This document shows positions 1 through 12,253 of a DNA stretch of 64,000 nucleotides, one piece after another. This DNA is from Nageia nagi. Lineage: Eukaryota > Pinophyta. The stretch is from the NCBI GenBank assembly GCA_050084985.1, contig JBITNC010000001.1:196602001-196666000 (forward strand), written 5' to 3'. The position numbers and the translations under genes are program-made. Numbering within the stretch: the stretch's first letter is position 1; each line of letters starts with the position of its first letter. A model generated the notes under the pieces. That model made no database searches and was not told the origin of the DNA. It saw nothing but the letters and a program-made list of their open reading frames with translations.

Positions 1-119
1 GTGGATGTACTCCCAAGGAGGGAGGAACCACATTACACTTGTGTTATCTTGTGTGAATGTTGTGTGATTGATCTTCCTAGTCTTGGACCTTGAGGATTAG
101 AGTAGGGCTAATTCTCTCA
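1..119 (-). repeat. Partial copia-type LTR, cut by the window edge
   Basis: The first 119 bases read as the reverse complement of the beginning of the copia LTRs at 4750 and 12861. They share the blocks GGATGTACTCC, GAGGAACCAC and ATCTTGTGTG and finish in TTCTCTCA, the complement of the LTR start TGAGAGAA. The rest of the element lies outside the window. No primer-binding site is visible just inside, so this may be a solo LTR or a diverged relative. Confidence 0.5.
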
Positions 120-1859
120 AACACTACATTTTGGGTGCAAGAATGTAAAGAACCAAAAATCTCAATAATAAATTTTCTCCCAACCACTAAAGCTTAGTCA
201 AACATTACATGAAATAGTTAATTTGCCTTTGATTTATTTCTCATAAAGCATAAACTTTACCATGCATTCATATTGATTGAAACCAAACAATCATTTATTT
301 TACTCATACATTTCTAATAATCATGATAATCATACAAATTTAAAAATAATTGAATCGAAATAAGCCAATCATCAAGATATTCCCATAACACAAAATTTTG
401 GGCTAAGCTCAGGAAAAATCATGGGCGTTTTCACTCTAGGTAAACCCTCGATAGCTATACTACCTAAAAAATATTTTTATTATCACCATAATAAATAAAT
501 TACAACTCTTGGTATTAAACGAAGTACATACTCCATCAACATAGAATTAGAACCAACTCAAGGTCTACATGACACTTTATGATCTCCCAAATACAATCTA
601 ACTTAATAATTGGTTTCATAAAATATGTGATCCCATCCATCATTTAGATCTCTATATGAACACCAATGTTTGAATGCTTGATCAACAACATAGCAATAAG
701 GCATCATCAATCCATTTCTAAGTGCACCACCTAGCACTAAGGATCCAACACCTAAGTGCACCAATATGCACTAATATGCATTATCTAAATAGGAGTATCC
801 ACAAAAGGTTCCTATCATATGATCCAAAATGTTATAATCAATGATAGTAAGGATTCTAATTCTAAATATACTATGGAAACCACAAATTACCAATATTGGA
901 TCCATTTTTATTTTATGTTATATTTGAATCACAAAGATGCATCCATTGAACTACTTTTAACAAATAATCACCACCACATATGAACATTATAATTGTACCC
1001 ATATAATATCAATCATAAGTAAATTTAAGGCCAATCAAGGATATATCATTAACATCAATACTTTCCCACAAGCTTTGCTAGCACAACTAGATGTATTCCA
1101 TTAAACTTTATTACTATAAACATGGAAAATATTACACCATAGATTCCTAAGATAAGGATATGATTAGTTTCAAAGATCTACTCTTCTAAACCAATAATAT
1201 TCATATTCTAAAACCCATCTTCAAGATTTTTGATCACCTACTATGAAACATAATCCTTTTAATATCAATGATAGCAAAACATAAAAATGTGCATCCTTCC
1301 TATAATTGTTCATATAAAATTTCATGTTCTAAGATACTTCAAAGCTATCTAGGTTACGATAAAATCTACAACTCAAAGAGTAACTAATTTCAGAAATCGA
1401 TTACTCACAACTATAACTTAATTATAGGTAATTCTATTCAATATAATTTAATATAAACTCTTATATTAAATCATAGAAATAGTCTTGACCTATCTACATA
1501 CAACAAGACTAACTGGACTATTTACAATGCTCTTAACATCTATAGTAAAAATCCCAAATATTATAAATATTCCAAGAATATTTCTCTAGATATCTAGATA
1601 ATTAATATTCTAATAATAGTTAAATCATAAATTTAAATATTAACATGATCTATCTATATAAATCCAAATGCTAATAATTTATTGAAGTTTTAACAGAGCT
1701 ACGTCTTCTTTTAGTACAGTCTCAAGAAAGAAAGCATTATTACCTTCTGCTGGCTTTTTGTCTCTCCCTGGCGGCTCATTCTGAAGGCCTTTTATGCTTC
1801 ATTCAACAATTTCTCCATTTTTTCTTAGATCTCATGTGTTTATAGCAGTGATCTTTCTC
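120..1859. other. AT-rich intergenic sequence
   Basis: About 1.7 kb of very AT-rich DNA. Neither strand has a sustained reading frame, and I recognise no repeat, RNA gene or transposon domain. It probably contains decayed repeats too old to identify by eye. Confidence 0.4.
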
Positions 1860-2240
1860 GGCACTACAAAACTGAGCAGACACATCCGCACACTCAAACA
1901 GGTTTGGTGGGTATCTTGGAGACGAAGTTCAAAGCTTCCTTGAACTATGTCTGCATCACACAGCTTGTCAAACAATTCGCTGCACCTACTCTACACTAGG
2001 CATTTTGCAAGCAGTCTATCAGGGCATTAGCAACTGCAATATTCGATGCAAAACCATTTAAAACCCCTCTATGGAGTCTGATGAATTTCCATAACACCCT
2101 ATAGCTCTCATGGTGATATGTCCGGAATGAATACTGTCAAACGTTCAGAGTATGGCTTTACTACTTGTAATGCATCTGTTGAAGATCTCTGGGGCCGCTT
2201 CAGAAAAACCCATGTTTTACTTACTCGGCAACCTGAGCAC
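1860..2240 (-). pseudogene. Degenerate PPR-like gene fragment
   Basis: On the minus strand, interrupted frames spell pieces typical of plant organellar PPR proteins. Around 2050-1990 is NIAVANALIDCL (compare the usual V-x-NALIDMY), and around 1960-1915 is ELFDKLCDADIV (compare A-x-x-LFDKM-x-x-RDIV). The two lie in different frames and in-frame stops occur, so this is a decayed fragment and not a gene. The local base composition is clearly more GC-rich than the surroundings, which fits a former exon. PPR proteins bind organellar RNA; no function is expected here. The assignment rests on motif resemblance only. Confidence 0.4.
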
Positions 2241-4526
2241 TCCTACTCAAACTGGGCTACTGTTATCTGACGCCTGTGTTGTAGTTGACCTGATGGGACC
2301 CAATGATTATCCCATAGAAGTAGTCCGATGGTTGATTATTTATCTGTCCGCCTGTCCTTCGCCAGTAGCGGCGCGTGATGCCATGGCACTATCCAACCCA
2401 TGGCATGGCCCAATATTCATTCCTCGGAATGCCAATCTTTCCCCGTCTGATGAAATTTGAATTTAAATTTGACCGCCATATTAATCACATTAATATCAAT
2501 CATATTAATCATTCTAATCTATCACACAAAAGAAAGCCACTATCGCATAAAAGTAGTTATTAATGTATCACATAGAAATAATTAAACATTTGATGCAAGT
2601 TTTTGAGGTTGTCGAGGAGTAAAGAAGAACACAAGTGACGAGCTACAGGGGAAGGAGAAGAATTCATCTACAAAGCTTGTACACGTAAGTTTTTTTATTA
2701 ATTTTTACATATCCTGTAATCATTACAGTCCAAGAAGCTATGTCTAAATCATGCATCTTGTAAAACATTTTGCATGCGTCGAAAATTTAGGGCATTCACA
2801 TTTTGCATACATGACTATTAGCTAAATAATAGTTTAGATTCTTTAGACTCCTCTTGGATGGGTTTCCATACCTTCTTCTATCATTCCCATGGTAACGCAT
2901 GCTGGAGGTTTTCAGGAAACCCTTTTTTGCATATCCTGCAATCATAGCAGTCCATGAAGCTATGTCTGAATCATATATCTCAAAAAATAATTCTACACAA
3001 TTCTATTAGGGCATTCATATCCTCGGTATTCGTTAAAATCTCATACTTCAAGCAGGATGAGATGAACCCAATGATGGGAACTTCACTAATAGATCACAGG
3101 GAATGCTTGTACTTGGTAGCTACGAATGCATTGGTTTTCCTTATCAGATGGTTCAATAGATTTCCACAATACAAGTACAAGGTTTTAGGGCAATTCAATA
3201 TAATGCTAAGAGAGATGATATTGAATTGATGGAACAATGCCAAGAGAGGTCCAAATTGATAAGAGATGATATGTTTGTGTATAATGAAATTGAAAAACAT
3301 CTGGTGGTACCAGGGTTTTAGGGTACTCCAATCAGTTTGATATTCATTGTTATCTTCAAAAATGATTTACATCACATGTGAAATACAGAACACTTGTGCA
3401 TCCCACTATTACAAAAAGTGAAGGTAAAATGCAGTTCCGTTCCACCAAAAAGGTATAATCAAACAGAAAATATAAGTATTTGCACCTATCATGGAATTAG
3501 CATTTGATTTTACTTTAAAGCTATACAGGTGAAAGAACTCTCATCAATTTAGCATATATAGTAATAAATCTTCTATAATTTGATTAAATGTACATTTTAG
3601 CAAGAAAGAAGCTATGCTGATGATCTTCCAATTCCATTATCGTTACATCTCTTACACTGGTAAACACACCATTTACATGTGTGCAAACATTCAAAAGAGT
3701 TAACAATTGTCTCACCAACCTCAAGATACCATGGATCTGTTAAAGAAGACATAAAGTAAAATAAGAATTTAATTTTCATACATCTTGTGGTTTTAATGTG
3801 GAGTACTTGGAAATCAATAATCAAACTTGAAGCAAATTATATATAAATAACCTTTGGTTGCTTGATATAAAAATATAGTTGACTCTACCAGTTCAGGATG
3901 TGATGGATAATATTTCTCTGTTGGGTGCAATATGTCTCTATCCAATAGGTACTTGCATTGCAAAACAATCATTATTCTTGCCTCCAACTACATACTAAGG
4001 AAAAATGTTTAACATATTCGACACTTTCCATTTTGAAAAAGTCTAGTCCAAAGAAAAAGCTAACCTCTCACTTACAGCATGAGTACATCCCCAAATTGAT
4101 ACAGATACAATATGTGAGCTTATTTAAAGGTAAGATCACAAAGCAACAACTTAACAAAGCAATTGACTACTCCATCTAAATCTCTACATACAAATCATCT
4201 ATTTCCAAATCCAAATTTTAAGAAATCAAAAGCTCATGAATTTGTTCCCATGCTTCCAAAATGTTACTCATTGAAAATCCAAAATACAACCTATGGTATA
4301 ATAGAACAAGTGCACTAGTGCATAGATTGGACAGATCAACAAATATCTTCTCAATCAAGTACAAAGATAGGAAAGACAATGTTGGAAAATATTCCCAAAC
4401 ATGAGGATGATTGTATTTGTGAGAAATCCATTACTTCAAGATGGACCTAAACCATGAAAAATAGTTCCAAAATGCAACAAAAATTGTTGGTATAGGTGTC
4501 CAATACAATTACTAATTCATGTTCAA
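2241..4526. other. Intergenic sequence without recognisable genes
   Basis: Contains the rest of the GC-richer island to about 2460, then AT-rich DNA. The 102-codon plus-strand frame at 2152-2460 has no family resemblance and overlaps the PPR-like fragment on the other strand. Two short similar stretches (near 2705 and 2935, both with a 'catatcctg(c/t)aatcat' block) suggest an old duplication. Nothing else can be supported. Confidence 0.35.
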
Positions 4527-4600
4527 GGACCAATGGCCTAGTTGGTAGAGCATCTAACCCATATTATGAGGTCCTGATTTCAAGTCTTAGCTAGTACATT
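4527..4600 (+). repeat. tRNA-like sequence, possible SINE head
   Basis: The stretch contains an A-box-like GTTGGTAGAGC (4541-4551) and a B-box-like GATTTCAAGTC (4576-4586) at tRNA-like spacing. GGACCA at 4528-4533 could once have paired with the degenerate TAGTAC after the T arm (a former TGGTCC). The anticodon region reads CCCATATTATGAG. The acceptor and anticodon stems are damaged, so a working tRNA is unlikely. A tRNA-derived SINE or tRNA pseudogene is the best reading. No poly(A) tail or target duplication was found. Confidence 0.4.
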
Positions 4601-4749
4601 TTGGACTAGACAATTCACATGGAATGTTTGAAGAAATTTCTCATGGTGTATCCAGAAATATAGAGCAAAATAATTACCTCTAAGAAGAAATTAATATTTA
4701 ATTAACTTAGGAAAAAAGATATCACTTCTACCACCATCTAATTTGTAAT

Positions 4750-5249
4750 TGAGAGAATTGAACTATAACAAGAACAAGTCTAAACTCCCAAAATCACATG
4801 AAAGCTCACAATACACATTTAAACAACTCACAAAGCAATCTCACAATACAACACAAGATGTAAGTGGTTCCTCCAACTAGGAGTACATCTATTAACTAGA
4901 TCTTTATTTTAATCACAAATACAACTCTCTTACAATCCTCTTAATTTCAACTCCTAAGCACTATCCTATAACATAACTTTACTCTACAATTGGTGTGTAA
5001 TTACAAAGAGGGAGCCTTCTATTTATAGTCCAAAATCTCTTTTTGGATCACCCTTTTATCCATTGTACAAAAGCATGACATGCACATCCTTTTACCCAAG
5101 GGGCATGCTCATGACATGGAGTGTATGACAAGTTACATAATCATATTCACTTAAATACTTAAGGTATCAAATGATACCCTCAAGTATTAGTGAACTTACA
5201 TAGAGTATTATTACATAACCTTTACAATAATGCATTATACATTCCAACA
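4750..5249 (-). repeat. 3' LTR of copia element I
   Basis: 500 bp, TGAGAG...CCAACA on the plus strand, so the terminal TG/CA rule is met. It aligns along its whole length with the LTRs at 12861-13358 and 21038-21534, sharing for example AGGAGTACATC and GGTGTGTGATTACAAAG-like blocks. On the minus strand the promoter and leader would lie in the missing 5' copy. Confidence 0.9.
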
Positions 5250-5262
5250 CTCCTCCTTAATG
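5250..5262 (-). promoter_or_regulatory. Polypurine tract of copia element I
   Basis: Directly inside the LTR, the minus strand reads AAGGAGGAG before the LTR start TGTTGG. This is the expected plus-strand priming site in reverse transcription. Confidence 0.7.
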
Positions 5263-5984
5263 CACTATTGGGATAAAGCAAATAAGAGAGAAGAAAAGAG
5301 AAAGTAAGAGAGTTCTCTTCCAAATAGATACAATAAAGATGAGAACTTTTTACATATTTGTGAAGTAAGAAAGGTCTAGTTTGAGATTCACTACTTTACC
5401 AAATACAATCATTAACCATAACCGATTTCAATGTACATGAAGTAGTCATCCAATTGGAAGTTATGAAAAGTCTCCAAAAGCCTGCATACCTGAGGTAAGT
5501 AACTTGCAATCTCAAAGGTACCTGTAAATCATAAGCAACTCAAATAACAAGATCAGTTAGATGCAATATATTCATATCAACAAGGATATATGAACCACAC
5601 AAATGCCATCATGAATTGATCAATGGTGCATTATAAGTCATCATGAAGATGTAATAAAAAAATAGTCACTTGGTGTATATAAAACATGTGTTGATTTACA
5701 AAATAGACCATTCAAATACAAGTTTCTCACATATGGATAACTGAATAGTGCTAAAAGACACATAAGAGTTCCTCACATATGGATAACTAAACAATGCTAT
5801 ATTGGCCAATATTTTTACTTTTAAAATTTTATAGAATAAGTTCCTCACATAGAGCGAACTTACTATGAAGGTGTACAACAAAATCAATACTATATAGCAT
5901 AAAATCCTCCTAAGGATGAAGTTGTCATCACAAATATGAATTCAACATAAGAATTCAAATTTCACTTCCTCTTAAGGGGGACTT

Positions 5985-6480
5985 CACCAACCTGATAGCA
6001 TCCCTAAGCTTACAGAACTGAGTTTCTAAGAGGGGTTTGGTGAACAAATCAATAGAGTTCAAGGTGGATGGACAATACTCTAGGTGTATGATGCCATCAA
6101 GAACCTTCTCCCTGATAAAATGGGCATGGATTTTTACATATTTTGTTTTCTAATGGAACATAAGATTCTTAGCTAAAGAAATAGCTAACTGATTATCTGA
6201 AGAAATCAAAGATGAGCCATCTTGCTCATATCTATTTTTTTTTAGAATGTGCCTTAGCCAAATGGCTTTCTAGGTTGCAACAAACATGGCATGGTATTCA
6301 ACTTTTATGGTGAAAAGAGAAATAGTAGGTTGCTTCTTGAAAGCCCAAGAAATAGCACCTAAACCAATGCTAAATACATACATAAAAGTTGATTTTCTAT
6401 TATCTTTATTTTTCTTATAATCAAAATCTAAGAATCGAAAGAGAATAAATGAAAGCAACTTAAATACTTGAAAGCAAGAT
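5985..6480 (-). pseudogene. Copia RNase H / pol C-terminus remnant (element I)
   Basis: Minus-strand frames give the Ty1/copia RNase H end. Near 6380 is KSTFMYVFSIG, then AISWAFKKQPTISL with EYHAMFVAT (compare K-S-T-S-G-Y, SWKSKKQ and A-E-Y). The C-terminal FTKPL-like motif and CKLRDAIRLVKSPLRG lie near 6040-5990. The parts lie in several frames with stops. It belongs to the same polyprotein as the RT upstream on the minus strand. Confidence 0.85.
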
Positions 6481-6599
6481 CTTTAATCCTTGCAACATAC
6501 CTCAAGATTTTCTTAATAGCATTAAGGTGCTCAAAATATAGTTTTTACATAAATCATGCCATTAAATTCATTATAAAGGTAATATTTGACTTGGATATA

Positions 6600-7400
6600 G
6601 TCAAATATAAAAGACTACAAATTAATTACCTATAAGCTATAGCATCAACCAACTAAAAGTTAGAGCTCAGAGAAATAGTGATTCCAAAAAGAGATTGGGA
6701 TCATAGCATATCTACACTTCTCCATTCCAAACTTCTATAAGATGTCTGATATATACTTAGATTGACTAAGATAAGTGCAATCCTTGTATTGATATACTTG
6801 CATTCCAAGATAGTAATGCAAGAAACCAAGATCAATCATTTCAAATGTTACCTTAAGTTTGGATATGCACTTTTGAATGATTGCATCATTATTTTTAATA
6901 ATAAAAAAATCATCCACATAAAGGATAATAAAGACCACATCTTTTTCTTAATTGAGCACATATAGATCAAAGTCAAAAAAATACTTAGAGAATCCAATGT
7001 CTACAAAGTACCTTGAAATCTTCTTGTACTAGGCTCTAGGTGCTTACTTAAGTCCATACAATGACTTCTTTAGCTTACACACAAAGGACTCTTTACCTCC
7101 CATTATAAACCCTTCTAGTTGATTTATGAAGATTTCCACATCTAAGCCACCATTAAGAAATGCACTCTTGACATCAAGTTGAAAAATTTTCCATCTTTGA
7201 GATGCGAAAAGAGCAAAGATAATCCTGATAGTAGGTATCTTTGCTATAGGAGCAAAGGTTTCTTCATAATCTACATCATATTTCTGAGCAAAACCTTTGG
7301 TTACTAACCTTGCCTTGTATTTCTCAATATCTCTAACTAAATTAAACTTGACCTTGTAGATACACTTATTGCCAATCATGTTCTTCTTATTGGGATAAGG
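6600..7400 (-). pseudogene. Copia reverse transcriptase remnant (element I)
   Basis: The segment at 7379-7044 contains the copia RT start: KARLVTKGFAQKYDVDYEET, FAPIAKI, then [28 protein letters not shown]. The second segment (6938-6735) carries the catalytic box as LYVDDFF (YVDD at 6920-6909), followed by LGFLHYYLGMQV. The two segments are separated by stops and a shift, so the enzyme cannot be made. Order and motifs fix it as Ty1/copia and not Ty3. Confidence 0.9.
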
Positions 7401-7569
7401 AAGTAAGTCTCAAATTTTATTTTTCATAAGCACATCATACTCCACTTTCATGGCTTCCATCTAGCACTCGTGCTTTGAAGCTTCTTTGAAGGATGAGAGC
7501 TCATGCTTATTGTCAAGTTTCTCAAATAAGGATTTATTCAAGATCATGCTTCTTGTTACCCTTTGATTT

Positions 7570-8530
7570 AGAGAGTTCTATTCATAAGATGACTTCGATA
7601 CATCAATATCTAACTAGCTAGGTGCAAATAAAGAGTCCTTTGGATCATCAACATCCTTATTAAAAGCAGATTCTTTAGGAAGTTCTTGAACTTTACATCC
7701 CTTGAAATAAATATGACTTTATAGGATGGAGAGTAGAGTCTATAGCCTCTATGTTGACTGTCATAACCCATAAAGATGCATTTTTTAGCTCTTTTGTTCA
7801 ACTTTTCTTTTTTCTTAGAAATAATGAAGGAGAATGCTTCATAACCAAACATCCTAAGGTGAGAAATGTTAGGTTTTCCTCTTGACCATACCTCAAAAGG
7901 AGTTTTAATATGAATAATTTTTATGAGACACCTATTCAAAATCTAAATGGTAGTGCTCACAGTTTCACCCCATAAGAAACTAATAAGATTACCTAACATG
8001 CATCTAACTATTTTTATAATTATTCTATTTTTTTTTACCAACATCATTCTACTGAGGAGTGTAAGGAATTATAAACTACCTCTTGATTCCATACTTAACA
8101 CAATAGTCATTGAACTTATTGTTGTTATATTCTTCTCCATTATTTGATCTCAACATCTTGATTTTAAGGTTAGTTTGATTCTCAACAAAAGTCTTAAAAA
8201 TCTTAAAACTTTCAAAGGTTTGATCTTTGTGCTCAAGTAGATACCCAAAGGTCATCCTACTAAAGTCATCAATGAAGGTCTAAACGTAAGATGCTCTTTC
8301 AAGTGACTTAGTCTGAAATAGATCCATCAAATTTAAATGCATAAGTTGAAGAGGTTGAGATGCTCTTATTGCCTTATTGTTTTCAAACTTTTATCTATGC
8401 ATCTTGCCAAGAATACACTTCTCATATAGACTAATTGAAGGAGAAATTTAAGGCAAATCTTCCACATGTTCTTTATTTTTCATGATTTGAATACTCATAT
8501 GGTTAAGGTACCCTAAACATTGGTACCAAA
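7570..8530 (-). pseudogene. Copia integrase remnant (element I)
   Basis: The C-terminal part (7939-7610) contains KTPFEVWSRGKPNISHLRMF and CIFMGYDSQHRGYRLY, the copia-specific region after the catalytic core. Upstream (8500-8050), interrupted frames give the core with FIDDFSRMTFGYL and the D-D-E surroundings (LRSNNGEEYNN, FIIPYTPQ). Several stops and frameshifts. Integrase precedes RT, as expected for copia. Confidence 0.85.
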
Positions 8531-8534
8531 TATT

Positions 8535-9889
8535 GCCTCTAGAACACACACTTGTAGCAAGACACATCTTTGTTGGAACTTAATCTATAATGTATAGATC
8601 ATGTTTCACTAATATTTTAACTAACATGGTAAGTCATTTTTTAATGCACTAGGATTGAGATTCAAACTCAAACGAGTATCCTTTTCTAGCAACTTGAATC
8701 ATGGAGAGAAGGTTCATCCTAAGCTTAGAAACATAGGGAACATTATCAAGAACCTTTCTATAAATCAACACACTCCTAATTCCTTGAACTCAAGGATAGA
8801 GTTATCACCTATCACAACTCCATCTTTTTTATGCTTGTGAAAGTTCTCAAACTTATCCTTTTCAAAGCATAGGTGATTAGTGCAACCAAAATCAATAATC
8901 TAATAAAATGAAAAAGTGTGAGACATGGAGTAGAGCACTGTAATAAAATCAACTTAAATATTCTTCTTTCCTTTGAAGTTCTTTAAATTTCCATTACCTT
9001 TGATCTTTTTCTCTCTTTTATTTTTGTAGCAATCAACTTTTTTATGACTTTAGATGCCACAATAGTTACAATTACCATCAAACTTTTTTTTAGGATATGG
9101 ATTATTTACTTTGCTTTTTTTATCTCTTTGTTTGAAGTGATTATTATTGCCATTGTTCTTACTATTATCGTTGTTGCCATTGACTCTTTTCTTAAACCTT
9201 TTAGAGGAAGAAGGATAAGATTTATTTTAATGTTTGAACTTATTCTTGAAAATAATTTTTATTTCTCTAAGACTAATGTTATTATTCTTAGGAGAAAAAA
9301 TAAACACCTTAATATTAAAAGTTTTCTCATGCTTCAAAAGGTGCCTACAAAGGTTCTCAAAGGAAAAGACTTCTTCTTCATCATAAAACCTTATTTTCAT
9401 AACTATTACAAAGTTTTTAAACTTTGAAGAAAGGTTTTGAAGAATGATGAAAACTATGAACTCATCATTGATCTAATTGCATCTATAAATAATAAGTTAA
9501 ATCTTTAACTCAATTATTTTATTTAAGTAGATGGCAACATTTTCATCTACCCCTTGATGAGATTAAAGTAACTTTTGGAGAATGGTAAACTTTCTTGAAA
9601 AGTTTGAACCAATATATATTTTCTTAAGCTTATCCCAAGCTTCCTTTATCAAAGTTGAAGAGGAAATCTTCAAGAGCATATCATCTAAAATTGCATGAAA
9701 AATCATGGAGGTTGCCAACTCATTCTTTGTGTTGTAAGCCTCAAGTGCCTTTTCATCTGTAAGAGCAATAAGGTTCTCATTCACTATTTGCCAAAGCTTT
9801 CTTACTTGTAATTCGGCTCTCATCCATGGTTCCCAAATCCTAAAGTTGGAACCATTGAGAATGTGTTTGGGTAAAAAGGTTTCTCCCAT
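8535..9889 (-). pseudogene. Copia gag and protease remnant (element I)
   Basis: The gag start at 9889 is MGETFLPKHILNGSNFRIWE. It leads into a 108-codon frame of the copia gag (UBN2-like) type, ending at 9563. Further along, frames broken by stops give a basic Asn/Lys-rich stretch and a zinc knuckle C-x2-C-G-x3-H-x4-C (9070-9029) that contains one stop. The protease active site is a DFGCTNHLCFEKDKF variant near 8880, where D-S-G-C/A-T-N-H is usual. The lost Ser and many stops show it is inactive. Confidence 0.85.
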
Positions 9890-10884
9890 TCACTACATAA
9901 GGATGTAAAAAATAATAATAATAATAAGCATGTGGTTCAATAAATAACCTTATATGTTAAGTTTTAACCAAGTAAATAATACATGTTAAATTTTAACACT
10001 AGAGACATGCTTGATTTGATTCACAAGTGCAAATATTTTACAACTCAAATAATAACCCATGTACCCATATACATTTCTCATCTTAAGAACTGTAGATGCA
10101 GAGTGACATTGTTGAGACTTATTTTCTTATCTAAAATTAAGCCTTCATCTAGATGCCCACACAAGAGAAGCCCAAGTACTACCAATCCTCAACTAGTTCA
10201 CCTTGATTAGTATTATACTCTCACAAAAAGAAGTACTTATTATTTTCCAAGGTTATGATGTATATTGGATCGGCCAAATTATTAATCTTGATTAGATTTC
10301 AAGTTTTCCACCTAGATTATCAGGATAATCTTTGAATAGATGTGCAGAAATGTGGTATCACTACACACATGCTTGTCCACCTATTGGAGTTATATCTAGA
10401 CTAATAGGGGACTTAGAAGCAAATGAGAAGTATGAACTTTTCATCATTTGGATCGTTGGATTTAAAGGCTCTAGTCCACCTATCCTCACCTTATGGCTCC
10501 TAAACAAGTCATGTTACAGAATGTACATAAACATATGTTCATTTTAGGGGGTTGCTTATATCAATATTTATATTTTTATTTGCATAAGCAAATAAATCAA
10601 AGTGCAAAACATGAAGTAAAAGAGCATAAGTAAAACAACATCTATTTAAAAAATTTAAAACTTAAGTGTCTAATGGGTTTCGTTTACCAACACCTAAAGG
10701 ACATCATTACATCAATCCTAATTTTGCACAAGTACATTCTTGAATAAGGAAGTAAATTGCATCATAAATTAAGATTTTAAGTAATAGGCATGCAGTATTT
10801 GACTTTAAAAAAAAAAATTAAGCATCTAACTTAAAACATTAAGTCTTTAAGCATGTATCACCAAAAAAATATTAAGTATAATGC
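9890..10884 (-). other. Untranslated leader of copia element I
   Basis: About 1 kb between the gag start and the LTR remnant. It aligns with 18000-18800 in element II, including a shared block around 10330-10550 versus 18466-18681. It does not code, and the longest frame there is conserved only at DNA level. The leader is shorter than in element II because of the deletion that also took the 5' LTR. Confidence 0.7.
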
Positions 10885-10920
10885 ATTAACCTTTACAATA
10901 ATGCATTATACATTCCAATA
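10885..10920 (-). repeat. Remnant of the 5' LTR of copia element I
   Basis: These 36 bases (ACCTTTACAATAATGCATT... ending CATTCCAATA) match the outer end of the complete LTR at 5215-5249. They are followed at once by the target duplication GTAAT. Only the outermost tip of the LTR remains. Confidence 0.8.
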
Positions 10921-10925
10921 GTAAT

Positions 10926-11344
10926 GGTGATGGTATCTAAGGAATTAAAAAGGAGTTTTATATAATAAACCATGATAAGCAAAGGGTTTTCATTTTGAGT
11001 CTTTTTATTGGTTGGTCTCTACCTCTATTCAAAATAGGGAAAGAAATTGCTTATTAACTGATAAGATAAACATCACTAAAAATAATATTGAGAATTTTTT
11101 TAACTGAAAACTAAGCTAATACACTATTGAGTAATACACTTTTTAAAAAGTGAAGATTTCCAAACATCTAAATGTAATGAGTCTTCAAGCTACAGTTCTA
11201 AATATATTCTAACTATTTGAAGACACAAGTAGAATAACATCAAGAAATATGAACTAGACGTACAAAAAGGATAATATTTGTGAAGATAGCTTAGTGAGAA
11301 AATAACATAAGAAAAAGTTTCCAAGAGTTAGAACATGGAGATCC
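10926..11344. other. Intergenic sequence
   Basis: AT-rich flank of copia element I. No gene or repeat recognised. Confidence 0.4.
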
Positions 11345-11460
11345 AAAATGCAGCTAGATTTACATGGACCCATGGGATTGTCTTTCTGTAAGGGAAAGCA
11401 TTTCTTAGCATTCATTGATGATTGAAGCAAAACTTGGGTAATCTATTGGAGAAAAAGTCT
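11345..11460 (+). pseudogene. Copia integrase core fragment, isolated
   Basis: A plus-strand frame reads MQLDLHGPMGLSFCKGKHFL then AFIDD, a stop, SKTWVIYW. This matches the copia integrase core around its first two Asp residues (D-L-x-G-P ... F-x-D-D-x-S-R-x-x-W-V-Y). It runs opposite to the two large copia elements and has no LTR or other pol domain near it. It is a stray scrap, separate from the gene that starts just downstream. Confidence 0.7.
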
Positions 11461-11604
11461 AACATTTATCACTACTTATTATTGAAACTCAAATGCATTT
11501 TAGAATGATGGTTGGTTTTGATTAGCTAAATGGATTATTTGTGTACTAGACTCTCTTTACTATGGTTTCAACCATCTTATAATTATTTTTATTTCCTATT
11601 ATAG

Positions 11605-12172
11605 ATATGGCTTATAATATTATACCATGTGGTGATAATCCTCAAGAGAATGTGACACATGTGGATGGTGTTCAAGGAGAGTGGTATGTTAAGAAGCATA
11701 ATGGGAAGTCATACTACATATATGTTTATGGAGTTTGCCATCTGCATGGGGGGTGGAAATGTGGCAATCATCAAAGATTAAATATACATAGGAGAAAAAA
11801 ATACCCTAAGTTGGGAGATGTTTGAGACAGATGAAGGGGACGTAGGCCAACATCTGATACCCCCTTCTCCACTTCTACTTATTCTAAGGATAGATATGAG
11901 TTTATGAGGTAATATTTAAAAAATGTACTTTCCCAATAGTATCAAAATAAAGTTTATAAAGAAAAGCAAAAATGGTATCAGAACAAAAATGTGTTGTCCC
12001 ATGAAAAACTATTTAAGGAAGGAAAAATAGACATCAATGTAGAAATGGAAATATATGAAGCTAAAGAAAATAAAAGAAAATAGATTGAAGCTTTTATTTG
12101 AAAAATGACTTGAAAGATCAAGGATGTTTGACTTTGGAGGAGATATTAGCCACACATGTGGATGATAATAAT
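11605..12172 (+). pseudogene. Exon 1 of the chimeric gene
   Basis: Preceded by a pyrimidine-rich tract and TATTATAG. The first ATG is at 11607. The frame begins MAYNIIPCGDN and contains GEWYVKKHNGKSYYIYVYG and GVCHLHGGWKCGNHQ. Beyond 11823 the same frame continues past TGA, TGA, TAA and TAG stops, each one transition away from Trp, Arg or Gln. It then gives a charged stretch (NKVYKEKQKWYQNK, SHEKLFKEGKIDINVEMEIY). A 1-bp shift near 12090 leads to KDQGCLTLEEILATHVDDNN and the donor AAT|GTAAGC. I do not recognise the protein. The charged middle part resembles the tail regions of plant transposon proteins only in composition. Confidence 0.5.
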
Positions 12173-12253
12173 GTAAGCATGTTTTCTTATTGTATGCATT
12201 TTTTTATTGTTTACATATTTTTAATTGTATGCTTGTGTATTTGTATTTTGTAG

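Larger units (their letters stand above)
4750..10920 (-). mobile_element. Ty1/copia LTR retrotransposon I, degenerate
   Basis: The element runs on the minus strand. It is bounded by 5-bp target duplications GTAAT at 4745-4749 and 10921-10925. The 3' LTR is complete (4750-5249) and the polypurine tract follows at 5250-5262. Gag, protease, integrase, reverse transcriptase and RNase H remnants follow in copia order (IN before RT). The 5' LTR is reduced to about 35 bp (10885-10920), although the outer boundary and target duplication survive. An internal deletion therefore removed most of that LTR and part of the leader. All coding parts carry stops and frameshifts. It is a close relative of the element at 12861-21534. 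Confidence 0.9.

Noticed and set aside
2152-2460. 102-codon plus-strand frame
   Set aside because: No family resemblance, overlaps the minus-strand PPR-like fragment in a GC-richer island, and lacks supporting splice sites or promoter.
3412-3432. CACTATTACAAAAAGTG as a CACTA transposon end
   Set aside because: Resembles a CACTA terminus loosely, but no matching inverted end or 3-bp duplication was found on the other side.
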